Source of the DNA: Flavobacteriaceae bacterium UBA3179
GTDB taxonomy: Bacteria > Bacteroidota > Bacteroidia > Flavobacteriales > Flavobacteriaceae
Length of the DNA stretch: 23,182 bases
Direction: 5' to 3'
Assembly (NCBI GenBank): GCA_002364245.1
Contig: DEXR01000038.1
Span: forward strand, 49,514-72,695
The first letter of the stretch is position 1; each line of letters begins with the position of its first letter. Below, piece after piece: positions 22,890 through 23,182 of the stretch. The notes under the pieces are model-generated. The model did no database searches. It was not told the origin of the DNA and saw only the letters and a list, made by a program, of their open reading frames with translations. The position numbers were made by a program, and so were the translations under genes.

Positions 22890-23182
22890 ATGATACCTAA
22901 AGTATTTAAAGAGGTAATAGACCTTGGTGATGGTAGAGAAATCTCTATCGAAACCGGAAAACTGGCAAAACAGGCCCACGGCTCTGTTGTTGTACAATCT
23001 GGAAAATGTATGTTGCTTTGTACTGTAGTTTCCAACTACGAACAAAAAGACCTTCCTTTTCTTCCTTTAACGGTAGATTACCGTGAAAAATTTGCCGCAT
23101 CAGGACGTTACCCAGGTGGTTTCTTCAAAAGAGAGGCAAGACCAAGTGATGGTGAAGTTTTAACCATGCGTTTAGTAGACCG
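22890..23182 (+). CDS. pnp: Polyribonucleotide nucleotidyltransferase (PNPase), N-terminal part
   Basis: The gene runs off the right edge; about 97 codons are visible. The text [35 protein letters not shown], then [37 protein letters not shown], is the first RNase PH domain of PNPase, the phosphorolytic 3'-5' exoribonuclease of mRNA decay. The [12 protein letters not shown] block contributes to RNA and phosphate binding. An in-frame ATG at 22878 would add MKNN; the ATG at 22890 is preferred because flavobacterial PNPases begin at MIPK or close to it, but either is possible. The position right after rpsO is the normal arrangement. Two hairpins lie in the leader. Confidence 0.95.
   Translation, partial: MIPKVFKEVIDLGDGREISIETGKLAKQAHGSVVVQSGKCMLLCTVVSNYEQKDLPFLPLTVDYREKFAASGRYPGGFFKREARPSDGEVLTMRLVD

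Noticed and set aside
1..23182. CRISPR arrays, tRNA or rRNA genes, insertion sequences, phage or defence genes
   Set aside because: No regularly spaced repeats, cloverleaf-like segments, transposase or integrase motifs were seen; nearly all of the window is occupied by housekeeping genes.

Overview
The window looks like a core-genome segment of a member of the family Flavobacteriaceae (phylum Bacteroidota). Three things point there. The DNA is AT-rich. Start codons lack a Shine-Dalgarno but are often preceded by the Bacteroidota -7 element TAnnTTTG. The gene content includes porT of the type IX secretion/gliding system, the lipidated TamA homologue TamL, a flavobacterial fatty-acid desaturase and a SusC-style TonB receptor. 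I cannot name the genus from the sequence alone.

Layout, left to right. (1) 1-885: the 3' part of a DUF3667-type membrane protein, then apaG. (2) 889-1590 (-): an NRDE/TANGO2-family protein, divergent from pruA (1786-3417, proline catabolism), which ends in a strong terminator. (3) 3512-4743: a NUDIX hydrolase converging on rsmG. (4) 4875-8360 (+): a tight run of fatty-acid desaturase, class I aminotransferase and purT. (5) 8362-11216 (-): trkA-trkH, a translationally coupled K+ uptake operon. (6) 11345-12786 (+): ubiE and porT, overlapping tail-to-tail with a SpoU/TrmH rRNA methyltransferase (-). (7) 13511-18085 (+): tamL, fbaA and accD, closed by a perfect palindromic terminator. (8) 18138-18971 (-): a secreted, probably surface-exposed lipoprotein of unknown function. 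(9) 19138-22291 (-): a metal-handling operon of an HYC_CC_PP-type small protein, a TonB-dependent receptor with a CC plug motif, and a secreted HMA-domain protein. The receptor gene is frameshifted. (10) 22426 to the end (+): rpsO and the 5' part of pnp.

The most unusual feature lies at 19029-19122. It is a decayed duplicate of the last 19 codons of rpsO together with its terminator, in an otherwise non-coding gap. With the intact rpsO at 22426-22728 it brackets the metal operon as direct repeats. Other points of interest are an AccD that has lost all four zinc-finger cysteines, a nested inverted repeat inside the metal operon, two hairpins in the pnp leader, and a 12-bp head-to-head gap in which two genes both begin with TTG. 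I see no tRNA, rRNA, CRISPR array, insertion sequence or phage gene.
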